Assembly: GCA_900770055.1 (NCBI GenBank)
Contig: CAAGJD010000079.1
Location: 1-14,298, forward strand
Length of the DNA stretch: 14,298 nt
Source of the DNA: Acholeplasmatales bacterium
GTDB lineage: Bacteria > Bacillota_I > Bacilli_A > Acholeplasmatales > Anaeroplasmataceae
Reading direction: 5' to 3'
This document shows positions 6,810-13,968 of the stretch, one piece after another (position 1 is the first letter of the stretch; each line of letters starts with the position of its first letter). A program made the translations under genes and the position numbers. Under the pieces are notes generated by a model. It was not told where the DNA came from. It was given only the letters and a program-made list of their open reading frames with translations, and searched no databases.

Positions 6810-8564
6810 TTATTCGCCCTCCTTAACAATTGCTTTGAAAGGACATACATTTATGCATAATCCACAACCATTACATTGCGTAGTATCAATCAAAATATTA
6901 CCCTCTACTAAAGAGATTGCAGGACATCCTAGCTTCATACATTGTTTACATTTTTTACATTCATCAGTAATAAATGCATGACCTGTATACTTAACACCCT
7001 TTAACAATGCACATGGTCTTTGAGCAATAATAACTGATGGTTCTTCCTTTGAAACCTCAGTTTTAACAACACGCTCAAATTCTTTAACGTTAAAAGGATC
7101 AGCAACAACAATACTTTTAACTCCGACAGCCTCAGCAAGCTTTATTAAATCAACTTGAATAGTATCCTCAAGTCTAATAGTTTTACCTGTTGTAGGATTT
7201 TGTTGATGTCCAGTCATTCCTGTAATAGAATTATCTAAAATAATAACAGTATTAATTCCTTTATTATAAACAATATCAATAAGGCCTGTTATACCAGAAT
7301 GAATAAATGTTGAATCACCAATAACAGAAACTAATTTTTTGGTGAAATCATTACCTCTAGCTTTAGACATACCAAATGCAGCAGATACAGATGCACCCAT
7401 ACAAATTGTAGAATCTACAGATTGTAATGGAGCAACTGCTCCTAATGTATAACATCCAATGTCACCAGATACAGTAAGTCCAAGCTTTTTAAGTACATAA
7501 AATGTTCCTCTATGAGGACAACCTGCACACATTACTGGTGGTCTTGCAGGTATTTGTTCTGATAGTTGAATATATGGATTAGATTCTAATCCAAGTACTG
7601 TTTTTTTAATCATTTGAGGAGTGTATTCCCCAAGCATTGGTTTAAATCCACATGCTTCAAAAGCATCTTTACCAAAACAATTAATACCTAATGCTCTAAC
7701 ATGTTCTTCTATAAATGGATCTAGCTCCTCAATTACATATAGTTTATCAACACTAGCTGCAAAGCTTTTTATCTTTTCTATAGGTAATGGATATACCATG
7801 CCTAGCTTTAAATAATTAACATTTTTACCTAAAGCCTCTTTAGCATACATATATGCAATACCTGATGTAATAACACCAATTTTGCTATTATTATTTTCAA
7901 TAACATTTAATGATGTTTCTTCAGAATACTTAATTTCATCTAATGTTCTTTGTTCAACAATAACATGTCTTTTAATTGCATTACCAGGCATCATTACATT
8001 TTTAGCAATATTTTTTTCATATTCTTTAAGTTGATAATCTTCTTTATCACATAGTTCTACCAAGCCTTGAGAATGTGATACTCTAGTTGATAATCTTAAT
8101 AGCACTGGTGTATCAAATTCTTCAGACAACTGAAAGGCTAATTTAGTAAAATCTCTACATTCCTTAGAATCACTAGGCTCAAGCATTAAAGATTTTGATG
8201 CCTTAGCATAATGTCTTGAATCCTGTTCATTTTGTGATGAATGCATACCAGGATCATCAGCTACACAAAAAACTAAACCACCATTTACTCCAATATAAGA
8301 CACTGTAAATAATGGATCTGCCATTACATTCATACCGACGTGCTTCATGCATGACATACTTCTCGCTCCAGCCATAGATGCACCAATTGCAACCTCAGCC
8401 GCAACCTTTTCATTACTAGCCCACTCAACATTAACTTCTTGATACTCAACTAATGACTCTGTTATCTCAGTTGATGGTGTGCCAGGATATGATGAACAAA
8501 CAGTCATTCCAGCTTCATAAGCACCACGAGCAACAGCAGCATTACCGATTAATAGTTTTTTCAT
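6810..8564 (-). CDS. iorA: Indolepyruvate ferredoxin oxidoreductase, alpha subunit
   Basis: This 584-residue large subunit of IOR binds thiamine pyrophosphate, CoA and iron-sulfur clusters. The N-terminal pyrimidine-binding part begins MKKLLIGNAAVARGAYEAG and includes the SSYPGTPSTEI loop; the TPP-binding part holds MCAGCPHRG, GDIGCYTLG and GDSTFIHSG; the C-terminus has two cysteine sets, C536-C539-C542-C547 and C564-C567-C570-C574, each followed by proline, for [4Fe-4S] clusters. Length and domain order match complete IorA. GAGGT lies 9 bases before the ATG, and an extended -10 promoter lies 35 bases upstream. In anaerobes IOR works in amino acid fermentation and, in methanogens and some rumen bacteria, in reverse to make aromatic amino acids from aryl acids. 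No T-box lies upstream of this unit, unlike the ligase-symporter unit. Confidence 0.96.
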   Translation of the reverse strand: MKKLLIGNAAVARGAYEAGMTVCSSYPGTPSTEITESLVEYQEVNVEWASNEKVAAEVAIGASMAGARSMSCMKHVGMNVMADPLFTVSYIGVNGGLVFCVADDPGMHSSQNEQDSRHYAKASKSLMLEPSDSKECRDFTKLAFQLSEEFDTPVLLRLSTRVSHSQGLVELCDKEDYQLKEYEKNIAKNVMMPGNAIKRHVIVEQRTLDEIKYSEETSLNVIENNNSKIGVITSGIAYMYAKEALGKNVNYLKLGMVYPLPIEKIKSFAASVDKLYVIEELDPFIEEHVRALGINCFGKDAFEACGFKPMLGEYTPQMIKKTVLGLESNPYIQLSEQIPARPPVMCAGCPHRGTFYVLKKLGLTVSGDIGCYTLGAVAPLQSVDSTICMGASVSAAFGMSKARGNDFTKKLVSVIGDSTFIHSGITGLIDIVYNKGINTVIILDNSITGMTGHQQNPTTGKTIRLEDTIQVDLIKLAEAVGVKSIVVADPFNVKEFERVVKTEVSKEEPSVIIAQRPCALLKGVKYTGHAFITDECKKCKQCMKLGCPAISLVEGNILIDTTQCNGCGLCINVCPFKAIVKEGE

Positions 8565-8598
8565 ATTTTATACCTCAACCATTTTTGCATATAAAAGA

Positions 8599-8626
8599 AT
8601 TATAGCATACTATTAATTTAATTAAA
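8599..8626 (-). promoter_or_regulatory. Extended -10 promoter for iorAB
   Basis: On the minus strand TGC directly precedes TATAAT (8599-8604), a perfect extended -10. A weak -35 TTTAAT (8621-8626) lies 16 bases further up. It is back to back with the tRNA promoter. Confidence 0.65.
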
Positions 8627-8634
8627 ATATTCAA

Positions 8635-8663
8635 ATGACATTTTTCAAAATATAGTGTATAAT
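8635..8663 (+). promoter_or_regulatory. Promoter of tRNA-Arg
   Basis: ATGACA (8635-8640), a 17-base spacer and TATAAT (8658-8663) lie 10 bases before the tRNA 5' end, as expected for a short precursor. Confidence 0.75.
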
Positions 8664-8673
8664 GTAGTCGTAT

Positions 8674-8750
8674 GTCCTCGTAGCTCAGCTGGATAGAGCA
8701 CTTCCCTCCTAAGGAAGGGGTCGGAGGTTCGAATCCTCTCGTGGACGCCA
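8674..8750 (+). tRNA. tRNA-Arg (anticodon CCU)
   Basis: The 77 bases fold as a complete cloverleaf with encoded CCA. The D-stem is GCTC/GAGC, the anticodon stem CTTCC/GGAAG with loop CTCCTAA gives anticodon CCT (8708-8710), and the T-arm is GGAGG-TTCGAAT-CCTCT. It reads AGG codons. The acceptor stem pairs GTCCTCG with CGTGGAC and has a T-T mismatch at pair 5:68; the discriminator is G. The accessory region begins immediately downstream, and tRNA-Arg genes are frequent integration sites, though no clear second copy of the 3' end was found in the window. Confidence 0.96.
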
Positions 8751-8764
8751 GATTAAAATTAAGG

Positions 8765-8835
8765 GGCTGTAAAAAACTTAACTTTTAAATTTTATGTATA
8801 ATACAGGTTTTTCCACAGCCTTTTATTCTGTTTTT
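8765..8835 (+). terminator. Probable terminator of tRNA-Arg, inside the element's left end
   Basis: GGCTGT (8765-8770) pairs with ACAGCC (8815-8820) and AAAAAC (8772-8777) with GTTTTT (8807-8812), followed by TTTTATTCTGTTTTT. The long AT-rich interior makes the fold less certain. The left arm is also the terminal repeat of the mobile-like element. Confidence 0.5.
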
Positions 8836-8906
8836 ACTAAAATCTTATTATTAATTAACTTATATTATTTTTGAGATATTATTCAATATTATCAATTTTA
8901 CGAATA

Positions 8907-8927
8907 ACTACACTTATGTAGTGTAGT
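8907..8927. repeat. Perfect 8-bp inverted repeat
   Basis: ACTACACT and AGTGTAGT are separated by TATGT. It lies inside the MITE-like element upstream of a TATAAT box (8955-8960), so it could be an operator or an RNA hairpin; nothing in the sequence decides. Confidence 0.5.
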
Positions 8928-8954
8928 AGTCTACAAAAAATGTTTTTATTATAG

Positions 8955-9057
8955 TATAATATTCCATGTGAAATATTTGTAGTCCAACAATATTTTATCA
9001 TAAAGAGAGCTCCGGGTTCGATTTTCCGAGTTTTTTTTGCTTTTTAAAGCAAAAAAA
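8955..9057 (+). other. Possible small transcript: -10 box, T-arm-like motif, terminator
   Basis: TATAAT (8955-8960) has no good -35. About 55 bases on is GGTTCGATT (9015-9023) inside CTCCGGGTTCGATTTTCCGAG, which looks like a tRNA T-arm and could fold as a short bulged stem directly followed by eight T. Next comes a 12-bp hairpin TTTTTTTGCTTT / AAAGCAAAAAAA (9032-9057). A complete cloverleaf cannot be drawn. It may be a short RNA, a tRNA relic or an element-borne terminator. Confidence 0.3.
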
Positions 9058-9094
9058 GGACTGTAAAAGTCCTAAATTTGATTATTTTCAAAAC

Positions 9095-9256
9095 CTAGGT
9101 TTTTTTACAGCCCCTTATTTGTTTGTATAACTGTATATACATCAATATATACCAAGTCTTTCCAGTCCCAGGTCCTGCAATAATTAAAAGAGGACCGTTT
9201 GTTGAATTAATCGCTTCTAATTGATCAGCGTTTGCTTTTTGAAACTTAAGCTTCAT
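9095..9256 (-). pseudogene. N-terminal stub of a UvrD/Rep-like helicase
   Basis: About 53 codons remain of a superfamily 1 DNA helicase. The Q-motif glutamine (Q12 in NADQLEAI) is followed by the Walker A region GPLLIIAGPGTGKT (GKT at 32-34), as at the start of UvrD/PcrA/Rep-type proteins of 600 or more residues. The start is the ATG of MKLKFQ, 8 bases behind GGAGG, so the gene once had a normal start. After codon 46 the frame runs into the inverted end of the MITE-like element, which adds RGCKKT and a TAG stop. No continuation of the helicase lies on the other side of the element, where the tRNA sits, so the rest was deleted and not merely interrupted. Without the remaining helicase motifs the product cannot unwind DNA. 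Confidence 0.8.
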
Positions 9257-9372
9257 TAACATGTCCTCCTTTAAATCGTCCAAAATACTCTACTCTAAAT
9301 TAAAGCATTTTTTTCTCAAAAACACCATAATTCATTTCATAAATATATATTGGGCGAACAATTTTATAAAAT

Positions 9373-10677
9373 CTATTTTATAAGATTTACGTATTCTCTC
9401 AAATACTTAAAAGGATATGGCAATACTGTATAATTTCCATATCTTACAAAATCAACACCAACTGTTTTGACTAAATCAATAAATATATTTCTTCCATTAT
9501 ATGTATTAACCTTATAAAAATGTGTTGCTTTATCTATATTAGATTGAATATTATCTTTTACTCCAGAAGTATAATATAATTCTCCTTCAATATCATATGT
9601 ATGTATATCAAATATTCCTTCCATAACTTCTTCTTTATAATCTTTTGTTTTCTTTTTTTCTTCTAGTACTTTTTCAGTTGGTAATACTATTATTTCAGTT
9701 GGTGAAATTGTATTAATATGACCAGTTGAATCCATAATAAAATATTTAGCCTTATCATTTTCAAGAGCTAACTTAATTCTATCAATTTCATCTAAATTAA
9801 ATAATGATTTTTTATCGTAATATGTCTCAATTGAACCATCTGGTTTAACTTTTAAATATGCAATTTTATCTTCTTTATCATCAGTAAACATACCAAATAT
9901 ATAATCTTCTTTTAATTCTCTTTTTGCCCAATCATCTAGCGAAATTCTATGTGTGTATTTTAAATCATTTTTAATCACCAATTCTTTTAATACTACATAA
10001 TAAGAACTCAAATGTAATTTACCAAAATTATCAGGAGTAAAAGAATGAATTAAAGTTTCAATTGTTACACATTGAACTGCAGTATTTCTATCTAGATCTT
10101 TGTATGGATCATAATCATCCTCATCATAATAATCCTTTTCATGATTAATCACTATATTTAGTGGATATTTAGATATTTTTTTATCTCTATCGACTTTAAA
10201 TCCATCTTCTAGTAATTTAGAAACAAAAACATCAATATTATTCTCATAATAGGCTGCTTCATGATTTTTGTCATTTTCTAAATCAATATTAGAAACAACA
10301 TTTAATACTCTTCCATTTATTGATTCATACAATGCCTTTTTTCTTTCATTTGTTTTTTTAGTGCTTTGAGCTTTTAAAGTCTTATATTTTTGAATTGATT
10401 CATATGATACAAAATCAATATCGATTAATCCTTCAAATTTCTTCTTAAACTCTTTCATAATCATATGATATATAGTTGCTCTATCTAAAGTTTTACTAAG
10501 ATCATAAAACTTCGAAGTGGTTTTCTTTTTACCACCTTTTTTCTTTACATATAAATCACCTGTAGCATCTTTAGAATTTAATACAGCTTTCAATCCACCT
10601 TTATTAGTTAACTCATATAAATCATAACTAGGATACTTAGGATCATATTTCATAAATGATGTTACTGATACGTTCAT
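9373..10677 (-). pseudogene. C-terminal fragment of an unrecognised island protein (434 codons)
   Basis: The frame encodes 434 residues with no family I can name firmly. It is lysine- and tyrosine-rich, has a charged KKKGGKKK stretch near residue 45, an acidic YYDEDDYDPYKDLD segment near 190, and a well-formed C-terminus (GRNIFIDLVK, YTVLPYPFKYLREYV). The alternation of short hydrophobic strands with HEKDYY, QCVTIETL and VVLKELVIK loosely recalls MID/PIWI or RNase H-like folds; that is impression only. The first ATG has no ribosome site and overlaps the stop of the upstream helicase fragment as ATGA. The open frame extends 14 codons further up, ending GKNKPYY, and reads like protein, so the true N-terminus has probably been lost. 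It could still be made by coupling. Confidence 0.55.
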
Positions 10678-10967
10678 ATAATATGGTTTATTTTTGCCAA
10701 CAACATATGATATAAAGAATCAAAATTAGATTTTAGATAAATAACATTCTCATCAAACCATTTATCATCATTTATTGCTTTCTTTAGTTTTCCATATGTT
10801 TCCATCAAGTTCTTTTTTAATGGAGTAATAAAAAATATAGTCTCGTCGTTTCTATATAGTGCCATATAGTCAATTGCATCATGTGTTTTACCAACACCAG
10901 TTGGATAATCGACTAATAATAATCCTGATTCTCTTTCTGCTCTAAAATGTCTAATTGTTTTTTCCAT
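10674..10967 (-). pseudogene. N-terminal fragment of a DEAD/DinG-like helicase
   Basis: This 97-residue frame is the beginning of a nucleic-acid-dependent ATPase. Walker A is PTGVGKT (22-28), preceded by the strand GLLLVDY and followed by a motif Ia-like strand TIFFITPLKKNL. It has a good start, GGAGGT 6 bases before ATG, and its own promoter-like boxes. The DExx box and all C-terminal helicase motifs are missing. After about residue 85 the sequence turns into the end of another frame, consistent with an internal deletion that fused the two genes, or the two ends of one gene, out of frame. The WYL regulator gene is divergent, 182 bases away. Cas3-, DinG- and DEAD-type proteins share this N-terminal layout, so the subfamily is open. 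Confidence 0.75.
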
Positions 10968-10986
10968 GAAATACCTCCAAATCTAT

Positions 10987-11014
10987 ATTATATTTTATCT
11001 TATAAAAATATAAA
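10987..11014 (-). promoter_or_regulatory. Promoter-like boxes for the helicase fragment
   Basis: On the minus strand TTTATA (11009-11014), 16 bases and TATAAT (10987-10992) precede the ATG by about 20 bases. The background is very AT-rich. Confidence 0.4.
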
Positions 11015-11095
11015 CCTAAAGATTAAAGCACAATATTTAGTGACATTTATTTTTACAATTCTAGACACATATATTTCTTTAAATTAAGCCATTTT

Positions 11096-11134
11096 TGCTA
11101 TATAATATAGTTATACTAGTCACACTTTTAGTGA
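11096..11134 (+). promoter_or_regulatory. Extended -10 and operator-like repeat before the WYL gene
   Basis: TGCTATATAAT (11096-11106) resembles an extended -10; the -35 region is weak. Just downstream is CACT-TTT-AGTG (11123-11133). The octamer TTTAGTGA occurs both here (11127-11134) and at 11036-11043 between the divergent genes, so it could be a binding site for the adjacent regulator. Confidence 0.4.
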
Positions 11135-11149
11135 AAAGAGGTGTTTTTC

Positions 11150-12184
11150 ATGAATCTTAACATAAGTGATACAAAGGTTTCAGTCACTTTGGACTTCTAT
11201 AATAAATTAATCGACGATATGGAAAATTTTGGTTTTAAAAACGTTGAAGAAAGTAGTTCTGAAGCTAATTTTTTTAGAGAAGTAATAATAAAAACACATG
11301 AATATCAAAACAAAATAAATAAAATAGAAAGAATCAAATCTATATTAACAGATACTAAAATTTCAAATAATGAAATACTTGATACAATAAAAGCTCATAA
11401 GGATGATGCTAATTTCAACAAATGTTTAACTGATATAGCTATTCTTCTTTCTAAAACTCTTTATAGTGAAGATAGAATTCCTGAGCAAGAAAAAAAGGAC
11501 ATCCATATAAAAAGCACCAAATCAACATATTATGATTTAGAAGATATACTTAAAGAAAAGAAACAATTGACCAATGCTGATATTTTTAAATCAATCCTAT
11601 ACGATTACATGAATTATCCTTTATACACTAGAGAAATGATTCTATTTGGAAATTTACACAATGAAATAATGACTAATAAAAAAAATAACATCACTTCAAT
11701 TATCACAACTAACAAAGGTAATGAATTTGAAATTGAAGTTTACGATATTATAGCAGGCAAATCCGAATTTCATTATTATGTAACTGGATTTTTCCACGAT
11801 AACGCACATAAAACATTTTGTTTAAAACTTTGCAATGTTAAAAGTGTTCGCCAAGGTGAATCTTACCAATTGTCAGAAAAAGACAAAAACGAAGCAAAAA
11901 GCAAACTGCAGGAAGGTGCGGAATGGTTTGGCAATGAAATCAATAAAATAGTTGTTAAATTAACAGATAAAGGAATTAAAGATTATAATAGTTATTATTT
12001 AGACAGACCAAAATACATTGATTTCAATAAAGAGAGAAAAGAAATGACCTTCTTGTGTAGTGAACAACAAATATTTAATTATTTTATTTCATTTGGTAGA
12101 CATGCAATAGTCATCAACAACGACATTTTAAAAGAAAAGTTTTATAAGCATCATAAAAATGCCTATGAAGAATACAACAAATAA
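11150..12184 (+). CDS. Ribbon-helix-helix + WYL domain regulator (probable)
   Basis: This 344-residue protein has an N-terminal segment, about residues 1-50, with the strand KVSVTLDFYNKLIDDM and helices ending FFREVIIKTHEY, like a ribbon-helix-helix DNA-binding fold. A helical linker follows. About residues 165-235 resemble a WYL domain: NNITSIITTNKGNEFEIEVYDII, then HYYVTGFF, then FCLKLCNVKSV, matching its strand order. WYL proteins are ligand- or nucleic-acid-sensing transcription regulators, and RHH-WYL proteins occur beside CRISPR type VI-D and other defence genes. The start is the ATG with GAGGTG 6 bases upstream; a GTG three codons earlier overlaps that site. It is divergent from the helicase fragment, so autoregulation and control of that lost operon are likely. 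It ends at a strong bidirectional terminator and appears intact. Confidence 0.65.
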   Translation: MNLNISDTKVSVTLDFYNKLIDDMENFGFKNVEESSSEANFFREVIIKTHEYQNKINKIERIKSILTDTKISNNEILDTIKAHKDDANFNKCLTDIAILLSKTLYSEDRIPEQEKKDIHIKSTKSTYYDLEDILKEKKQLTNADIFKSILYDYMNYPLYTREMILFGNLHNEIMTNKKNNITSIITTNKGNEFEIEVYDIIAGKSEFHYYVTGFFHDNAHKTFCLKLCNVKSVRQGESYQLSEKDKNEAKSKLQEGAEWFGNEINKIVVKLTDKGIKDYNSYYLDRPKYIDFNKERKEMTFLCSEQQIFNYFISFGRHAIVINNDILKEKFYKHHKNAYEEYNK

Positions 12185-12222
12185 AAAATCGGCAAGATTC
12201 TTAGAATAGTCTTGCCGATTTT
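12185..12222. terminator. Bidirectional rho-independent terminator
   Basis: A perfect 13-bp stem, AAAATCGGCAAGA with TCTTGCCGATTTT and a 12-base loop, has T-runs on both strands. It separates the convergent WYL gene and the gene ending at 12244. Confidence 0.95.
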
Positions 12223-12243
12223 TATTTTTAAGTGCATTTTGCC

Positions 12244-13788
12244 TTACATATTATTCACTTTTTCATCTTTCAATAGCATATCCATATCAGTCCTGCAATG
12301 GCTAGCTTGTTTATATAACTTTAGTTCTTTTTTCAAATCATAAACCAGCTTGTTATATTTCTTATCGCCATTTAATTCGACCAATAATTTTGCTTTTGTA
12401 ATATATTTTTTTGTTAAGTATTCTATTACAAAATCAGTCTCTGTTATTACTGGCAAGAAATCTCCGAACGAACCAGAATTTGCTGATATCATATAGCCAT
12501 TTGCATGTGATAAGGCCTGAGATTCATCATAGTTAATCTTCATCGTCGCTCTTTGAAGTTCATAACCTGGTACCTTCTCATTAAATAGCTTATCAGCAAA
12601 GGACATTACAAATTTATTAATAGAAATTTTAGGATTCAAGAAACCTAAGCCTATAACAAATTCTTTATCAAATTCTTCTTTCGTAACATTCTTTATTTTT
12701 TCACAATATAGCTTATATCCAACATCATATGATTCATCCATAGGATAATTAAAAAACTTATTGTAGTTGATATGAGAATATGCAGATAATAATGTTTGCT
12801 TATACTCATCCTCTGGCTTAATTGTAGACATAATCAAATAGTCATGCATAACTGCAAGCTCCAAGAATGGTTTTACTAAACTTTTTACACATTCGTTATA
12901 TCCAAATGTCTTATCCAAAGCCATATCGTAAACAATACTCTTATACTCCAAATAATACAAAGAATTAGTATCTTTTGGAAAATACTCTAAAATTAGCTTA
13001 CCTATTTTTTCTAAACAATCACATTGAACTAACACATACCTCATATATTCGACATTAAGTGGATTTTCAGCAATAAACTTCTTTTCAAAATAGATGTTTT
13101 CATTTGGTTTAAGATAGTGTCCTTTTGAATAATACTTTGCAAAAATCTTCATGAAATATGATGATATTGCAACAAAAAGTCCATCTAAATCCTGCTTATC
13201 AATTGTAAACTCAAGCATTGATATTTCGTTAGGATGAATAACAAAACTAAAGTATTTATAATAGTCTAAAAGATTCTCACAATAAGTACTAATTAATTCT
13301 TCAAACTTATATTCTTGTTTTAGCCAAGGAAGTTTTGATCTAAGTAAATCTTTAAAATCTCTTCCACTTTTATCTGGTATTGAATCCTTATACTTTTCTT
13401 TTGTATTCTCATAATTCTTTTTAACATCTTCGAAATCAAATGATACACCATGTAATTCTTGATGTTTTTTATAAATATCATATTCAATGAGATAATTATA
13501 ATCCTTAAGCAATTCTTCACAATCTTTAGGAATATCTCCAGCCTCGTTCATTTCAAGAACAGCAATATTTTCAATTACACATCTGAATAGAAAGAATGTT
13601 GAAACAGATTTATTTCTATGCCCATATAAATATCTATTAATAATTGATAATAGATAAGATGAATTCTGAAACATATAATGATCTACAAATGTAAGTTTAT
13701 ATTCATCCTCATTATATTGATTTAATATTTGATTATTTACCATTTTACAAGCACTAAATATTGGCTCCAACATTTTTTCATCAATCAT
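12244..13788 (-). CDS. Uncharacterised helical protein, 514 aa
   Basis: I do not firmly recognise this 514-residue protein. It has no signal peptide or membrane segment and appears almost wholly alpha-helical. The N-terminal third contains SSYLLSIINRYLYGHRNKSVSTF and FRCVIENIAVLEMNE, followed later by YYKYFSFVIHPNE. This layout, a helix with Arg-x-x-x-Glu and a downstream Ser/His-containing helix, recalls DUF5677/AbiV-like proteins found in defence islands, but the similarity is weak and the C-terminal 300 residues are unassigned. The start MIDEKMLEP follows GGAG by 7 bases; a 24-codon longer open frame upstream has no ribosome site and overlaps leader hairpins. The gene stands alone with its own promoter and terminator. 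Codon use is as AT-rich as the rest of the window, and no frameshift is visible. Confidence 0.75.
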   Translation of the reverse strand: MIDEKMLEPIFSACKMVNNQILNQYNEDEYKLTFVDHYMFQNSSYLLSIINRYLYGHRNKSVSTFFLFRCVIENIAVLEMNEAGDIPKDCEELLKDYNYLIEYDIYKKHQELHGVSFDFEDVKKNYENTKEKYKDSIPDKSGRDFKDLLRSKLPWLKQEYKFEELISTYCENLLDYYKYFSFVIHPNEISMLEFTIDKQDLDGLFVAISSYFMKIFAKYYSKGHYLKPNENIYFEKKFIAENPLNVEYMRYVLVQCDCLEKIGKLILEYFPKDTNSLYYLEYKSIVYDMALDKTFGYNECVKSLVKPFLELAVMHDYLIMSTIKPEDEYKQTLLSAYSHINYNKFFNYPMDESYDVGYKLYCEKIKNVTKEEFDKEFVIGLGFLNPKISINKFVMSFADKLFNEKVPGYELQRATMKINYDESQALSHANGYMISANSGSFGDFLPVITETDFVIEYLTKKYITKAKLLVELNGDKKYNKLVYDLKKELKLYKQASHCRTDMDMLLKDEKVNNM

Positions 13789-13853
13789 AATTATTCTCCA
13801 AATCATTATATTTATAATTATAGAAACTTTACATTGACTGTAATAAAAATAAA

Positions 13854-13897
13854 AAGCCATACGGCTCGATTATTCCCTTTGGCCAAAAGGAATAATC
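13854..13897 (-). promoter_or_regulatory. Structured 5' leader of the 514-aa gene
   Basis: The transcript would open with GATTATTCC / GGAATAATC arms around a GGCC-centred loop (13868-13897), followed by AGCC-GTAT-GGCT (13854-13865) and TTTTTATTTTT, which resembles a short terminator. Together they could form an attenuator, or the first hairpin could stabilise the 5' end or bind a protein. No known riboswitch pattern is recognised. Confidence 0.4.
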
Positions 13898-13905
13898 TAT
13901 ACTAT

Positions 13906-13936
13906 ATTATACAATATTTTTCTTTTATTTTGTAAA
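13906..13936 (-). promoter_or_regulatory. Promoter of the 514-aa gene
   Basis: On the minus strand TTTACA/TTACAA (13930-13936) and TATAAT (13906-13911) are 18-19 bases apart. The start would fall at about 13899, just before the leader hairpin. Confidence 0.5.
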
Positions 13937-13968
13937 AAAATTAAAAAGGGCGTGTGAAAAACCTTTTT
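13934..13968 (-). terminator. Minus-strand terminator-like hairpin
   Basis: AAAAAGG (13943-13949) and CCTTTTT (13962-13968) form a stem; on the minus strand it is followed by AATTTTTTT. It directly precedes the promoter of the 514-aa gene and may end a transcript from the right. Confidence 0.5.

Larger units (their letters stand above)
8762..9115. mobile_element. MITE-like non-coding element with terminal inverted repeats
   Basis: The ends carry AGGGGCTGTAAAAAAC (8762-8777) and its inverted copy GTTTTTTTACAGCCCCT (9099-9115), differing by one A in the A-run. Both are flanked by TA (8760-8761 and 9116-9117), as for Tc1/mariner or IS630-type insertions that duplicate a TA target. The ~354-bp interior codes for nothing and is rich in hairpins. 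A diverged internal copy, AAGGACTGTAAAA, lies near the right end at 9057-9069. The right end lies inside a UvrD-like reading frame and supplies its present stop codon. No transposase is present; a non-autonomous element or an internally deleted insertion sequence would both fit. Confidence 0.6.

Noticed and set aside
7621..7815. Plus-strand 64-codon frame inside iorA
   Set aside because: Antisense shadow of a conserved coding region with no start signals.
8907..8960. CRISPR repeat or array
   Set aside because: The inverted repeat occurs once; no regularly spaced direct repeats are present anywhere in the window.
9015..9023. Second tRNA gene or attachment-site copy of tRNA-Arg
   Set aside because: Only a T-arm-like motif matches; the remaining arms cannot be drawn, and similarity to the tRNA-Arg 3' end stops after GGTTCGA.
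13320..13520. Minus-strand 66-codon frame within the 514-aa gene
   Set aside because: It is another frame of the same strand, isoleucine/lysine-rich as expected from AT-rich DNA, without a ribosome site.
13729..13935. Plus-strand 68-codon frame
   Set aside because: It crosses the promoter and leader hairpins of the opposite gene and has no ribosome site or recognisable domain.
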